This document shows positions 8,941-16,800 of a DNA stretch of 64,000 nt, piece after piece (position 1 is the stretch's first letter; the number at the start of each line of letters is the position of its first letter). Source of the stretch: Desulfosporosinus orientis DSM 765. GTDB taxonomy: Bacteria > Bacillota > Desulfitobacteriia > Desulfitobacteriales > Desulfitobacteriaceae. The notes below the pieces were generated by a model. The model searched no databases and was not told the origin of the DNA. It was given only the letters and a program-made list of their open reading frames with translations. Both the position numbers and the translations under genes were made by a program. The stretch is taken from NCBI RefSeq assembly GCF_000235605.1, contig NC_016584.1, positions 1,228,001 through 1,292,000 of the forward strand, read 5' to 3'.

Positions 8941-10131
8941 ATGAATGAAGTCGTTATTGTCAGTGCTGTAAGAACGGCGATTGGAACAATAGGCGGTACT
9001 CTCAGAGATATACCGCCTCAGGAATTGGGCGCGATTGTAATTAAAGAAGCTGTTAGAAGGGCTGGTTTAAATCCGACGTCGGTGGATGAAGTGATTATGG
9101 GCTGGTCCCGTCAGACCACGGAAGCTTCGAATATTGCTCGTGTCTGTTCACTATTAGCAGGAATTCCAGAAGAGGCATCTGCTTATACAGTACATCGTCA
9201 ATGCGCAGCCAGTCTGCAAGCGATTAGCAATGGAACTCAGCAAATTCAGACAGGAAGAGCTAAAGTGGTTGTAGCTGGAGGAACTGAAAGTTTGAGTCGA
9301 GCACCCTATTATCTAAAAAATGCACGCTTTGGGTATAGCGCTGGGGACGGAGTATTAGTTGATTCCTTAACAGAAGCAGGTCCAGGGGGGCAACCTTCGG
9401 CAATTTACGGGAGCGTTTCGATGGGTGATACAGCAGAAAATGTAGCTGAAAAATATAATATTTCACGGGAGGATCAGGACAAATTTGCATTTCAGAGTCA
9501 AGAACGGTGTCGAAGATCTTTAGCGGCAGGAATTTTTAAAGATGAAATTGTTCCTGTTGAGATCAAGACGCGTAAAGGTACGGTATTTTTTGATACGGAT
9601 GAAGGTCCCAGAGTTTCCACGCTGGAAAAACTAGCAAGTTTAAAACCAGTCTTTAAGAAAGGTGGATCGGTTACGGCTGGGAATTCTTGTGGACGCAATG
9701 ATGCAGCTGCAGCAGTGGTTTTGATGTCAGCGGATAAAGCAAAAGAACTTGGACTTAAGCCTTGGGCTAGAATTGTTACGGATGCAGCTGTCGGAGTACC
9801 TCCGCAAATCATGGGTATTGGTCCCATACCTGCAGTTCGTAAGGCCTTAAGGCAAGCGGGGCTTAATCTAAGCGATATAGACTTAATTGAGCTGAATGAA
9901 GCGTTTGCTTCACAATCTCTGGCAGTTATACGTGAATTAAAATTTGACATGGAGAAAACGAATGTCAATGGTGGTGCCATCGGTTTAGGACATCCTATTG
10001 GGGCAACCGGGGCTCGTTTAATGACGACGCTTTTGTATGAAATGCTTCGACGTAAGTCCCGCTATGGGATGGTTACTCTCTGCATTGGCGGCGGACAGGG
10101 AATGGCAACCATTATAGAAAGGTTAGATTAA
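8941..10131 (+). CDS. Thiolase (acetyl-CoA C-acyltransferase)
   Basis: Cleaves a 3-ketoacyl-CoA with CoA. The 396 residues are full length with nucleophile C88 (VHRQCAAS), the NEAFA loop, GLGHPIGATG and the C-terminal CIGGGQG cysteine. It starts 16 bases after the CoA-transferase with GAGGG upstream, so is in the same operon. A close paralogue (same VHRQC and MGIGPxPA segments) is in the second beta-oxidation operon. Degradative thiolase of the pimeloyl-CoA beta-oxidation is the probable role; a biosynthetic direction cannot be excluded from sequence alone. Confidence 0.92.
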   Translation: MNEVVIVSAVRTAIGTIGGTLRDIPPQELGAIVIKEAVRRAGLNPTSVDEVIMGWSRQTTEASNIARVCSLLAGIPEEASAYTVHRQCAASLQAISNGTQQIQTGRAKVVVAGGTESLSRAPYYLKNARFGYSAGDGVLVDSLTEAGPGGQPSAIYGSVSMGDTAENVAEKYNISREDQDKFAFQSQERCRRSLAAGIFKDEIVPVEIKTRKGTVFFDTDEGPRVSTLEKLASLKPVFKKGGSVTAGNSCGRNDAAAAVVLMSADKAKELGLKPWARIVTDAAVGVPPQIMGIGPIPAVRKALRQAGLNLSDIDLIELNEAFASQSLAVIRELKFDMEKTNVNGGAIGLGHPIGATGARLMTTLLYEMLRRKSRYGMVTLCIGGGQGMATIIERLD

Positions 10132-10156
10132 GGAGGGTTTGGGGGGAGGAGAAGTT

Positions 10157-10357
10157 TTGGACGAAAAAAGTTGTAGGACGTGCTTAAGTAGACGTTTGCC
10201 TGATATCGTGGAACCTTGTAAGAGTTGTGTGAAAAAATCTAACTGGAATATGTCTGATAAAAAAGGCCTAAGTAAGCAAAAAAACGTCTGTCTAAGCCTA
10301 TACCTCCAACCTAGGTTACGACAAGATGGAGTTTGTTCGAGTCGTGGATATCTATAA
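10157..10357 (+). CDS. Small cysteine-pair protein, possible zinc ribbon
   Basis: A 66-residue frame starting TTG after a strong GGAGGAG site. Its N-terminus carries two CxxC pairs (C6/C9 and C21/C24) spaced as in small treble-clef or ribbon proteins, followed by a basic segment with a Trp. The last 25 residues look low-complexity and may not be conserved. It lies between thiolase and 3-hydroxyacyl-CoA dehydrogenase genes in the same direction. I do not recognise a family. It could be a small metal-binding protein of the operon or a chance frame. Confidence 0.4.
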   Translation: MDEKSCRTCLSRRLPDIVEPCKSCVKKSNWNMSDKKGLSKQKNVCLSLYLQPRLRQDGVCSSRGYL

Positions 10358-10415
10358 TTTTAAGAGTGAGCCTAACAAAAGTATAGATTAGATTTTGATC
10401 AAGGAGGTACTTATA

Positions 10416-11273
10416 TTGAACATAGAAAAAATATGTGTTGTGGGCGCGGGTAATATGGGTCATCAAATTGCTTTATGTGCAGCTTTAGCTGGGTATAAGG
10501 TGGCTTGCACTGACATTAGCCAGGAAATGTTGAATAAATCGGAAGGTTTTGCCCGCAGCTACTTACCAGAGCGAGTTGCAAAAGGGAAATTGACTCAAGA
10601 CCAAGCGGATGAGGCAATGGCAAATATTTTCTTTACTAAAACTTTAGAAGAAGCGGCTGGAGATGTAGATTTTGTAATTGAGGCGGCTGTTGAGAAAATC
10701 GATATTAAGCGCCAGCTTTTTGCTGATTTAGACAGAATTACTCCTCCACATGCAATTTTGGCAACCAATAGTTCTTATATTGTCAGCTCGAAGGTTGCTG
10801 GTGCCACAAAGAGGCCAGAAAAAGTATGTAATATGCACTTTTTTAATCCTGCTTTAGTCATGAAATTAGTGGAAGTTGTCCAAGGTCCACATACTTCTGT
10901 AGAAACGGCACAAATAACAATGAACCTGTGTAAAACAATGGGTAAGACCGGGATTTTACTTCAGAAAGAAATCTATGGCTTTGTGGTTAACCGAATCTTG
11001 ACCGCTATCTTCAACGAAGCATTGTTTCTAAATGATATGGGAATTGCAAGTCATGAGGAGATCGACATTGCGGTCACCAATGCTTTAGGACATCCGATGG
11101 GACCATTTCGCTTGATGGATTTAACAGGGATTGATCTTTCATACTATAAGGCGATGGAACGCTATCGAGAAACACATGATCCCAGAGATAAACCCTCTCC
11201 AATAGTCGTTGAGAAATTTATTAAAGGAGAATGGGGTAAAAAAACTAAAAAAGGATATTACTCTTATGAATAA
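10416..11273 (+). CDS. 3-hydroxyacyl-CoA (3-hydroxybutyryl-CoA) dehydrogenase
   Basis: Oxidises (S)-3-hydroxyacyl-CoA with NAD. TTG start with AAGGAGGT nine bases upstream is preferred over a longer frame that would swallow the ribosome site; the paralogue downstream also begins at this point. It has 285 residues: Rossmann GAGNMG at 10-15, the HFFNPALVMKLVEVV catalytic histidine region, and the C-terminal dimer domain with NALGHPMGPFRLMDLTGID. It is the last gene of the plus-strand arm and shares very high similarity with the copy in the second beta-oxidation operon, so one probably arose by duplication. Confidence 0.92.
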   Translation: MNIEKICVVGAGNMGHQIALCAALAGYKVACTDISQEMLNKSEGFARSYLPERVAKGKLTQDQADEAMANIFFTKTLEEAAGDVDFVIEAAVEKIDIKRQLFADLDRITPPHAILATNSSYIVSSKVAGATKRPEKVCNMHFFNPALVMKLVEVVQGPHTSVETAQITMNLCKTMGKTGILLQKEIYGFVVNRILTAIFNEALFLNDMGIASHEEIDIAVTNALGHPMGPFRLMDLTGIDLSYYKAMERYRETHDPRDKPSPIVVEKFIKGEWGKKTKKGYYSYE

Positions 11274-11316
11274 ATAATCCGAGGGCTATCCAAATGGGAT
11301 AGTTCCTCGGATTATT
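11274..11316. terminator. Bidirectional terminator between convergent operons
   Basis: Long hairpin with arms AATAATCCGAGG and CCTCGGATTATT plus an inner CTATCC/GGATAG stem. It serves the plus-strand operon and the minus-strand acyl-CoA dehydrogenase. Confidence 0.85.
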
Positions 11317-11321
11317 TCAAT

Positions 11322-12461
11322 TTAGTCAACATCCTTAATTTTAGAAACTACGTTTCCTACCACCATCTTGAGCACTTCTGTGGTACCAACACCGATATCC
11401 ATTACACGACCGTCTCTAGCATAACGTTCAATATTATTATATTGCATGTATCCATGCCCGCCGAATACTTGCAAGGCCTTATAGCAAACTTCATTAACTA
11501 CCTGAGCAACAAATAGCTTGGCAACTGACGATTCTAAAGAATAATTATCACCGCTATCCCGTTTTCTGGCGGCATCCTCTACGATTAGTTTTGCTGCTTG
11601 GATCTTAACATACATATCAGATAACATTTCTTGTATAGAATAAAGAGCTGTTAGTGGTTTGCCAAAGGCAACACGTCGATTGGCGTATTTTTTTGCTTCT
11701 GCAAATGAGGCTTTGGCAATTCCTAAACCCATAGCAGCCATCTCCAATCGACCTGAGTTCAGGGCATGCATTATTAGTTTAAATCCTCCATTAACATTAC
11801 CGATGATGTTTTCAGCAGGGATTAGACAATTTTTAAATGTTAACCCTGTAATCACCGAGCTTCTACAACCCATCTTTTCCTGGGGTTCACCAATATCAAA
11901 CCCAGCAGTGCCTTTTTCAACAATAAAAAGACTTATGCCTTTACTACCAGCCTGTGGATCCGTTTTAAACGCAAGCAAATAAATATCTGCCAGTCCCCCG
12001 TTTGTGCAGAACCATTTTGGTCCGTTTATTAACCATCCATCGCCATGTTTTACCGCGGTTGAAGTGATCGAGGCTGCATCGGACCCAGCCTGTATTTCAC
12101 TAACACAAAATGCTGCTATTTTCTCACCATTTAAAAGACTGGGAAAGTATTTTTTCTTTTGAGAATCTGTTCCGAACTTAACCAATGCATCGGTAACAGA
12201 CCAATGACCGTGAATGCTCATGGCTACTCCGGCACTTACTTTGGCGATTTCTTCAATAACTTTACAAGCTTGTACATTATCATACCCTCCACCGCCATAT
12301 TCCACTGGCTGATTAATTCCCCAAAAGCCTTCCTTTTTCATTAAGCCTAACAGCTCTGTTGGAAACCGATAATTTTTATCCAATTCCTTTGCGATGGGTT
12401 TGAGATATTCCTTACAAAACTGTTTTGTTTTAGCAACAATATCAACGTTATTATTCTTCAA
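11322..12461 (-). CDS. Acyl-CoA dehydrogenase, AliB-like candidate, atypical catalytic base
   Basis: FAD-dependent desaturation of an acyl-CoA; 379 residues with all three ACAD domains (helical 1-115, beta 116-215, helical 220-379). TTG start with AGGAG upstream. The motifs FCVSEIQAGSDA and FGGHGYMQ are present. Where medium-chain enzymes have the catalytic Glu of YEGT this protein has GVGT (Val358), and at the isovaleryl-CoA dehydrogenase base position it has Gly237, with Glu240 one helical turn away. It is translated after the badI-like gene in one minus-strand unit. By context it should make cyclohex-1-ene-1-carboxyl-CoA from cyclohexanecarboxyl-CoA. Membership is certain; substrate is inferred. 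Confidence 0.9.
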   Translation of the reverse strand: MKNNNVDIVAKTKQFCKEYLKPIAKELDKNYRFPTELLGLMKKEGFWGINQPVEYGGGGYDNVQACKVIEEIAKVSAGVAMSIHGHWSVTDALVKFGTDSQKKKYFPSLLNGEKIAAFCVSEIQAGSDAASITSTAVKHGDGWLINGPKWFCTNGGLADIYLLAFKTDPQAGSKGISLFIVEKGTAGFDIGEPQEKMGCRSSVITGLTFKNCLIPAENIIGNVNGGFKLIMHALNSGRLEMAAMGLGIAKASFAEAKKYANRRVAFGKPLTALYSIQEMLSDMYVKIQAAKLIVEDAARKRDSGDNYSLESSVAKLFVAQVVNEVCYKALQVFGGHGYMQYNNIERYARDGRVMDIGVGTTEVLKMVVGNVVSKIKDVD

Positions 12462-12508
12462 TAGTTTTCCACTCCTAAGCTTTCTATCCCATCGTTCTAA
12501 TTTCTAAA

Positions 12509-13327
12509 TTAACTTCGGAATTTTTTGAAATCAGGTGGGCGTTTTTCCATAAACGCATTACGGCCTTCCACAGCCTCGTCGGTATTGTAATATAAATTCA
12601 AGGCCAAGCCAGCAACCGTATGAATCCCCCACATGGACTCGGTATCAGCATTGAAAGATGCTTTTAACGCAGCAAGTGCGGTAGGGCTCTTACTTATCAG
12701 ACTATCGCAGATTTTTTCTACCTCCTCTGACAGTCTATCTTGTTCTACTACACGGTTCACCAATCCCATCGCTAAAGCGTCTTGAGCGGTATATTTCTCA
12801 CAGAGATACCAGATTTCCCTGGCCTTCTTCTCACCAACAACTCTGGCTAAGAATGCAGAGCCGTACCCTGCGTCGAAGCTGCCTACCCGTGGACCTGCTT
12901 GCCCAAATATTGCATTCGCTGAGGCAACCGTTAGATCACAAACAACGTGTATAACGTGTCCGCCACCTATAGCATAGCCATTGACCATAGCAATTACGGG
13001 TTTTGGTATTGTTCTAATGGTCTGTAACAGGAGAGAATGGTTGTTGGATAGGGGGAGTTTACTTAGTCCCTGAAAACCCTCGCCGCTTTCCTCAATAGCG
13101 TAGCCATCTTTACTTCTAATCGATTGATCTCCACCTGTACAGAAAGCGCGATCACCAACGCCAGTCAAGATAACTGCTCCGACGGACTTATCTGTCCATG
13201 CATCGATTAATGCCTCGATCATTTCGTGTAATGTTTGGTTTGTAAACGCATTCAGCTTCTGTGGTCGATTGATGGTGATCTTTGCTCGCCCCTCATACTT
13301 CTCATAAATTATGTCTTCAAAATTCAC
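12509..13327 (-). CDS. Ring-opening hydrolase of the MenB/BadI crotonase branch (2-ketocyclohexanecarboxyl-CoA hydrolase)
   Basis: GTG start with GAGGAGGT upstream; 272 residues. It belongs to the MenB/BadI branch, not the hydratases: AFCTGGDQS, GYAIGGGHV, GPRVGSFDAGYGS (S150, D152), FLARVVGEKKAREIWYLC and the C-terminal LYYNTDEAxEG. The ordinary crotonase glutamates are absent. MenB (naphthoate synthase) and BadI look much alike. BadI is preferred because the gene is paired with an acyl-CoA dehydrogenase and stands divergent to BadK- and BadH-like genes, with no menaquinone genes nearby. BadI opens 2-ketocyclohexane-1-carboxyl-CoA to pimeloyl-CoA. A roughly 20-residue insertion (about 72-95) separates it from short BadI proteins. 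Confidence 0.82.
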   Translation of the reverse strand: MNFEDIIYEKYEGRAKITINRPQKLNAFTNQTLHEMIEALIDAWTDKSVGAVILTGVGDRAFCTGGDQSIRSKDGYAIEESGEGFQGLSKLPLSNNHSLLLQTIRTIPKPVIAMVNGYAIGGGHVIHVVCDLTVASANAIFGQAGPRVGSFDAGYGSAFLARVVGEKKAREIWYLCEKYTAQDALAMGLVNRVVEQDRLSEEVEKICDSLISKSPTALAALKASFNADTESMWGIHTVAGLALNLYYNTDEAVEGRNAFMEKRPPDFKKFRS

Positions 13328-13372
13328 ACAGATAACCTCCTCAAAGTTTTAAAATATCTAAATAATTGTACT

Positions 13373-13388
13373 AGCAAAAAGTATACCA
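13373..13388 (-). promoter_or_regulatory. Sigma-54 promoter of the badI-like operon (minus strand)
   Basis: Read on the minus strand, TGGTATACTTTTTGCT has GG-N10-GC geometry. It lies 46 bases upstream of the GTG start of the ring hydrolase. Confidence 0.78.
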
Positions 13389-13506
13389 ATATGAAAACAT
13401 TGGCTTTATTAGGTGTAGGGCGAAGTGGATGGTATAAAACTTGCGTAGGTAGAGGGCTAGCCAAAATCTTTAGTTTATAATAATTTTAGGGATACATAGG
13501 TTCACG

Positions 13507-13542
13507 TCCGGAAAGTTGGACATTTGTGTGCGGAAAGTTGGA
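13507..13542. promoter_or_regulatory. Paired candidate activator sites shared by divergent sigma-54 promoters
   Basis: TCCGG-AAAG-TTGGA and TGCGG-AAAG-TTGGA, 14 bp each, start 22 bp apart. They lie about 120-155 bp from the minus-strand -24/-12 element and about 130-165 bp from the plus-strand one, so one activator bound here could serve both directions. Confidence 0.6.
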
Positions 13543-13672
13543 TTGTGTACATAAATCTGAACACAAGATTCAGAAAATTTGATATTATGTAATTAATTTA
13601 AATAAATCACTTTATTTGGTTTGAGGGCTTTTTTTAAACACTAGGAATTACATATGTCTTGTTTGTTTTAAC

Positions 13673-13688
13673 TGGCATACATATTGCG
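13673..13688 (+). promoter_or_regulatory. Sigma-54 promoter before a short frame and the CBS-PAS activator gene
   Basis: TGGCATACATATTGCG has perfect GG-N10-GC geometry. It is 41 bases before a 39-codon frame and 299 bases before the activator gene. Confidence 0.8.
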
Positions 13689-13729
13689 TGATGTATGATT
13701 AAACATTTATTTTTAAGGAGATGAAATTG

Positions 13730-13849
13730 ATGAGTGTGGTGTCCGATTATTGCCTTAGAACGCTTAAGGATGCTGGAGTGAGGAAAGAAATAGTAAAGCT
13801 TAAACTAGGTCCTGGTGGTTGGCACTTATGTGATGGCTTTGCAAGTTGA
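13730..13849 (+). CDS. 39-residue frame directly behind a sigma-54 promoter
   Basis: ATG with AAGGAG nine bases upstream, then 38 more codons to a TGA. The peptide is mixed in charge with a Gly-Pro-Gly-Gly-Trp turn near the end and resembles no family I know. The promoter and ribosome site argue that it is translated. It may be a small protein, a leader, or the surviving 5' end of a gene whose remainder was deleted: a plausible enzyme-like N-terminus stops abruptly 138 bases before the activator gene. Confidence 0.4.
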   Translation: MSVVSDYCLRTLKDAGVRKEIVKLKLGPGGWHLCDGFAS

Positions 13850-13987
13850 AGGTAAAAGTGAATAGAAAAAATATTCTGATAATGCATAGATAATTGTTTA
13901 TTAATCTACTATAATAAATTTAACGATAATTAGTTTAAGATGAGATTATTACGTGCTTAACTCTAGTTGGAAGGAGGTTAAATACTT

Positions 13988-16093
13988 ATGCTCCGAATGA
14001 AGGAGATTATGAATACGTCTGTCGTCACTATTTTGTCCTCACAGTTAATAGGCCAAGCCATTAAGTTAGTCCGCCATAGTAAGTTACACGCTATTTTTGT
14101 TGTTGACGATAATGGAATCTTAGTCGGAATGCTGACTCTTTCAAATCTTTTTGATGCCTTGATACGAGGGCAAAGCCTTGAAGAACCTATTGAGGGATGT
14201 TACCTTCCTAAGAACAAGATCGTTTTTTTCCCAAAGAACAAAGAGTTTTCAAATCTAGCCCAAGTTCGAGAATGGTTGTTAAATGCTAAGGTCTCAGAGA
14301 CACCCGTTATCGATGATGATGGACGCCCTATTGGAGTAGTAACAGGAGCGTGTGTAATTAACGCCTTACTAAAAGAAATAACGGGATTGTACGAGCATAT
14401 TTATTCTTTACTAAAGGTAGTTCCGACAGGGATTTTAGCAGTAAATGAGAACAATGTTATTACAGTGAGCAATCAACTCTCAGAAAAATTGTTAGGGTTA
14501 GAAGCAAATCAACTTATTGGTCGAGACCTTAAGGATATTATTCCTGAAGTAAATTTAGTAAATAGAAGGCCACAAAAAATAAAACGTAACACTACGAGCA
14601 TTTTGGCTGCCTCAAGTCCAATTTCCCTAGAGCCAATTTGTGGACATATCGTGGTAATGTATGATGCAACTGATGTTGAACGAATGGCACAAGAGGTTGA
14701 AAGTATAAAGAGACTACAAAGCACATTTGAAACAATTATAAATACTGCTTATGAAGGTTTATTGGTAACAAACGATGAGGGCAAGGTCATTCTAGCAAAT
14801 CCTTCCTTCGAACAACTGAGTAAAAAGAGCAGTTGCGAATTGATAGGTCAAGATGCTTCGACTATTATAAAAGGATTTGACTCAATCTCAACAATCAAAC
14901 GAGATTTTGACATAGAAAGTATTAATGGACATTCGGTGATTGCCTCCTATATGCCTATTAAAGGTGCTCCTGAGGTTTCTGGGGGGGTTTTGCGAGTGAT
15001 ATATCGAAATCTGGATCAGCTTCAGGATGTTATGAGAGAATTTCAAAAACTGAAAAATAGTCTTAGTTATTATAAAGATGAATTATATAAACTAAATGGT
15101 ACTCAATATACCTTAGATTCTATCATTACCACACATAACAAAGCGATGATAGAAGCCAAAAGGGTTGCTACTAAAGCGGCTGATTGTTTATCGAATGTCC
15201 TGATTTTGGGCGAAAGTGGCACAGGAAAAGAATTGTTTACTCACGCTATTCATAATGCAAGTACAAGGTGTAAAGAACCTTTTATAAAGGTGAATTGTTC
15301 AGCCATTCCAGCTGAACTTGCGGAATCTGAGCTTTTTGGCTATGCACCAGGGGCGTTTACGGGTGCGGCTAAGCATGGGAAAATGGGGAAATTCGAGTTA
15401 GCCAATGGCGGAACGATTTTTTTGGATGAGATAGGGGATATGCCTTTACAATTACAAAGTAAACTCCTAAGAGTCATACAGGATCGAGAAATCGAAGTGG
15501 TGGGAGGAACTAAAACAGTGCCCATTGACGTCCGAATTATTGCTGCCACCAATAAGGATTTAAAGCAATTGGTTAATGAAAAACTCTTTCGCGAGGATCT
15601 CTATTACCGTTTAAATGTAATATGTTTAAATTTGCCGCCCTTACGTGAGCGCAAAGAAGAGATTGAATTGCTAGCTAACAGCTTCCTGTTGAAGTTTAAC
15701 AAATCACAAAGCAAACACTATAAGGGTATAACTCCAGATGTAATAGAAGCTTTTAAGCACTACTCGTGGCCAGGAAATATAAGGGAATTACAAAATGCTA
15801 TTGAGAGAGCTGTTAGCTTGGGGATGAAGAGCTGGCTTACTTGGGATGATTTTCGGGATACTCTTGAACAGGGACAAAATGTTTTAGTTTCTCGTCCAAA
15901 AACAACTGAGCGAAGTAATGTTAAAGATAGTGGCGATAAAATTAAATTACGAGAGAGCTTACAACAACAGGAAACGGAATTAATTCGTTGGGCGTTAAAT
16001 GAATGTCTTGGCAGCAGAGTAAAAGCAGCCAAGCTTTTAGGGATAAGCCGCTCTACTTTTTATGAAAAACTTAAAAAGGCCTGCATCAATTGA
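13988..16093 (+). CDS. Sigma-54-dependent transcriptional activator with CBS pair and two PAS domains
   Basis: Bacterial enhancer-binding protein of 701 residues. Order: tandem CBS domains (1-125), PAS (about 140-235), PAS (about 245-340), AAA+ (about 375-610) with Walker A GESGTGKE (408-415), GAFTGA (455-460) and Walker [11 protein letters not shown], and a Fis-type HTH (about 655-701). GGAAGGAGG ribosome site. CBS domains usually sense adenosyl ligands (AMP, ATP, sometimes CoA compounds), so energy or CoA state could be an input; that is inference. It is surrounded by sigma-54 promoters sharing a TCCGA-N4-TCGGA site, which makes it the likely master activator of the ring-degradation and downstream transporter units. 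Confidence 0.95.
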   Translation: MLRMKEIMNTSVVTILSSQLIGQAIKLVRHSKLHAIFVVDDNGILVGMLTLSNLFDALIRGQSLEEPIEGCYLPKNKIVFFPKNKEFSNLAQVREWLLNAKVSETPVIDDDGRPIGVVTGACVINALLKEITGLYEHIYSLLKVVPTGILAVNENNVITVSNQLSEKLLGLEANQLIGRDLKDIIPEVNLVNRRPQKIKRNTTSILAASSPISLEPICGHIVVMYDATDVERMAQEVESIKRLQSTFETIINTAYEGLLVTNDEGKVILANPSFEQLSKKSSCELIGQDASTIIKGFDSISTIKRDFDIESINGHSVIASYMPIKGAPEVSGGVLRVIYRNLDQLQDVMREFQKLKNSLSYYKDELYKLNGTQYTLDSIITTHNKAMIEAKRVATKAADCLSNVLILGESGTGKELFTHAIHNASTRCKEPFIKVNCSAIPAELAESELFGYAPGAFTGAAKHGKMGKFELANGGTIFLDEIGDMPLQLQSKLLRVIQDREIEVVGGTKTVPIDVRIIAATNKDLKQLVNEKLFREDLYYRLNVICLNLPPLRERKEEIELLANSFLLKFNKSQSKHYKGITPDVIEAFKHYSWPGNIRELQNAIERAVSLGMKSWLTWDDFRDTLEQGQNVLVSRPKTTERSNVKDSGDKIKLRESLQQQETELIRWALNECLGSRVKAAKLLGISRSTFYEKLKKACIN

Positions 16094-16126
16094 TGTAGAA
16101 TCGGCTGCAATTATTGCATGAGTCAA

Positions 16127-16165
16127 GATACCCGGTATTCAACCGGGTGTCTCTTTGTCTTTAGG
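16127..16165 (+). terminator. Terminator after the activator gene
   Basis: Stem GATACCCGGT/ACCGGGTGTC (one wobble pair), 5-base loop, followed by a T-rich run. Confidence 0.8.
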
Positions 16166-16212
16166 CTTTTTGCGTAGTGGAATTTCATTTTATTGCTTAT
16201 TTTAGAAAGTGT

Positions 16213-16228
16213 AGGCATTGAACTTGCA
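16213..16228 (+). promoter_or_regulatory. Sigma-54 promoter in front of a dead transporter gene
   Basis: AGGCATTGAACTTGCA keeps exact GG-N10-GC spacing and a TTGCA -12 box. It lies 31 bases upstream of the first recognisable codon of the EamA remnant. Confidence 0.65.
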
Positions 16229-16259
16229 ATTATATTAATCAAGAAATTCATCTCCAAAG

Positions 16260-16502
16260 GATGAGAATGATGAAAAAACAAAGTATAGATACATTTATCT
16301 GATCATTACTACTTCCGCATGGGGCAGCCTGTATGTGGCAAGCAGATCGATTCTTAGTCAAGTGCCGATCTTTACGCTCTTGTTTCTTGGCTATTTACTG
16401 TTGAATGAGAGTATTGATATTAGTTTTATGGTCGGTGCAACTCTGATTTTCGGAGGCATTATAGTTAGTATCATCGACGGACAAAAAGATAAGTCCTCTT
16501 AG
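16260..16502 (+). pseudogene. EamA/DMT-family permease remnant with large internal deletion
   Basis: The 80-codon frame has no usable start codon. It reads as the first EamA membrane segment (charged N-terminus, then YIYLIITTSAWGSLYVASR) joined directly to the last two segments (VPIFTLLFLGYLLLNE and VGATLIFGGIIVS) before a charged tail. An intact EamA protein is about 290-300 residues with ten helices, so about 220 residues have been removed from the middle while frame was kept. Confidence 0.7.
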
Positions 16503-16554
16503 TAACTGTGATAAATTTTTTAATCCAGATTCACGAACATTTGTGGATTATTTT

Positions 16555-16568
16555 TCCGAATTCTTGGA
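16555..16568. promoter_or_regulatory. Candidate activator site upstream of the symporter operon
   Basis: TCCGA-ATTC-TTGGA, one mismatch from the TCCGA-N4-TCGGA motif, 52 bases before the -24/-12 element. A further TCCGG half-site begins 16 bases downstream. This gap otherwise holds only the EamA remnant and promoters. Confidence 0.5.
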
Positions 16569-16619
16569 ATTCCGGACATTAATTTTTTCGAAATAATTCA
16601 TTTTGCAACATTTCTGACC

Positions 16620-16635
16620 TGGCATAGTATTTGCA
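16620..16635 (+). promoter_or_regulatory. Sigma-54 promoter of the symporter operon
   Basis: TGGCATAGTATTTGCA, near-consensus with GG-N10-GC. The 165-base leader before the first clear gene contains a GAGGTGG ribosome-like site followed by the two-codon frame ATG-AAC-TAA. Confidence 0.82.
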
Positions 16636-16800
16636 AAATAAGATATCAGATAATTAATTAAAAACAAAATTATCAAAATATAGAAAGTGAGGTGGTTTAG
16701 ATGAACTAAGGATATTCTATTTCAGTTTTCCCAAAAAGGGTAGAGTTTGGTTGACATACGGGACGATGATTAGGTAGCTAAAATAAGGGGGGAATACTTA

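Noticed and set aside
9498-9980. 160-codon minus-strand frame
   Set aside because: Lies wholly inside the thiolase gene in antisense; composition follows the codon bias of the real gene and no domain is visible.
12509-13327. Reading the gene as menB (naphthoyl-CoA synthase)
   Set aside because: Sequence allows it, but no men genes are nearby and the divergent neighbours correspond to the BadK, BadH and AliB steps; kept as the alternative.
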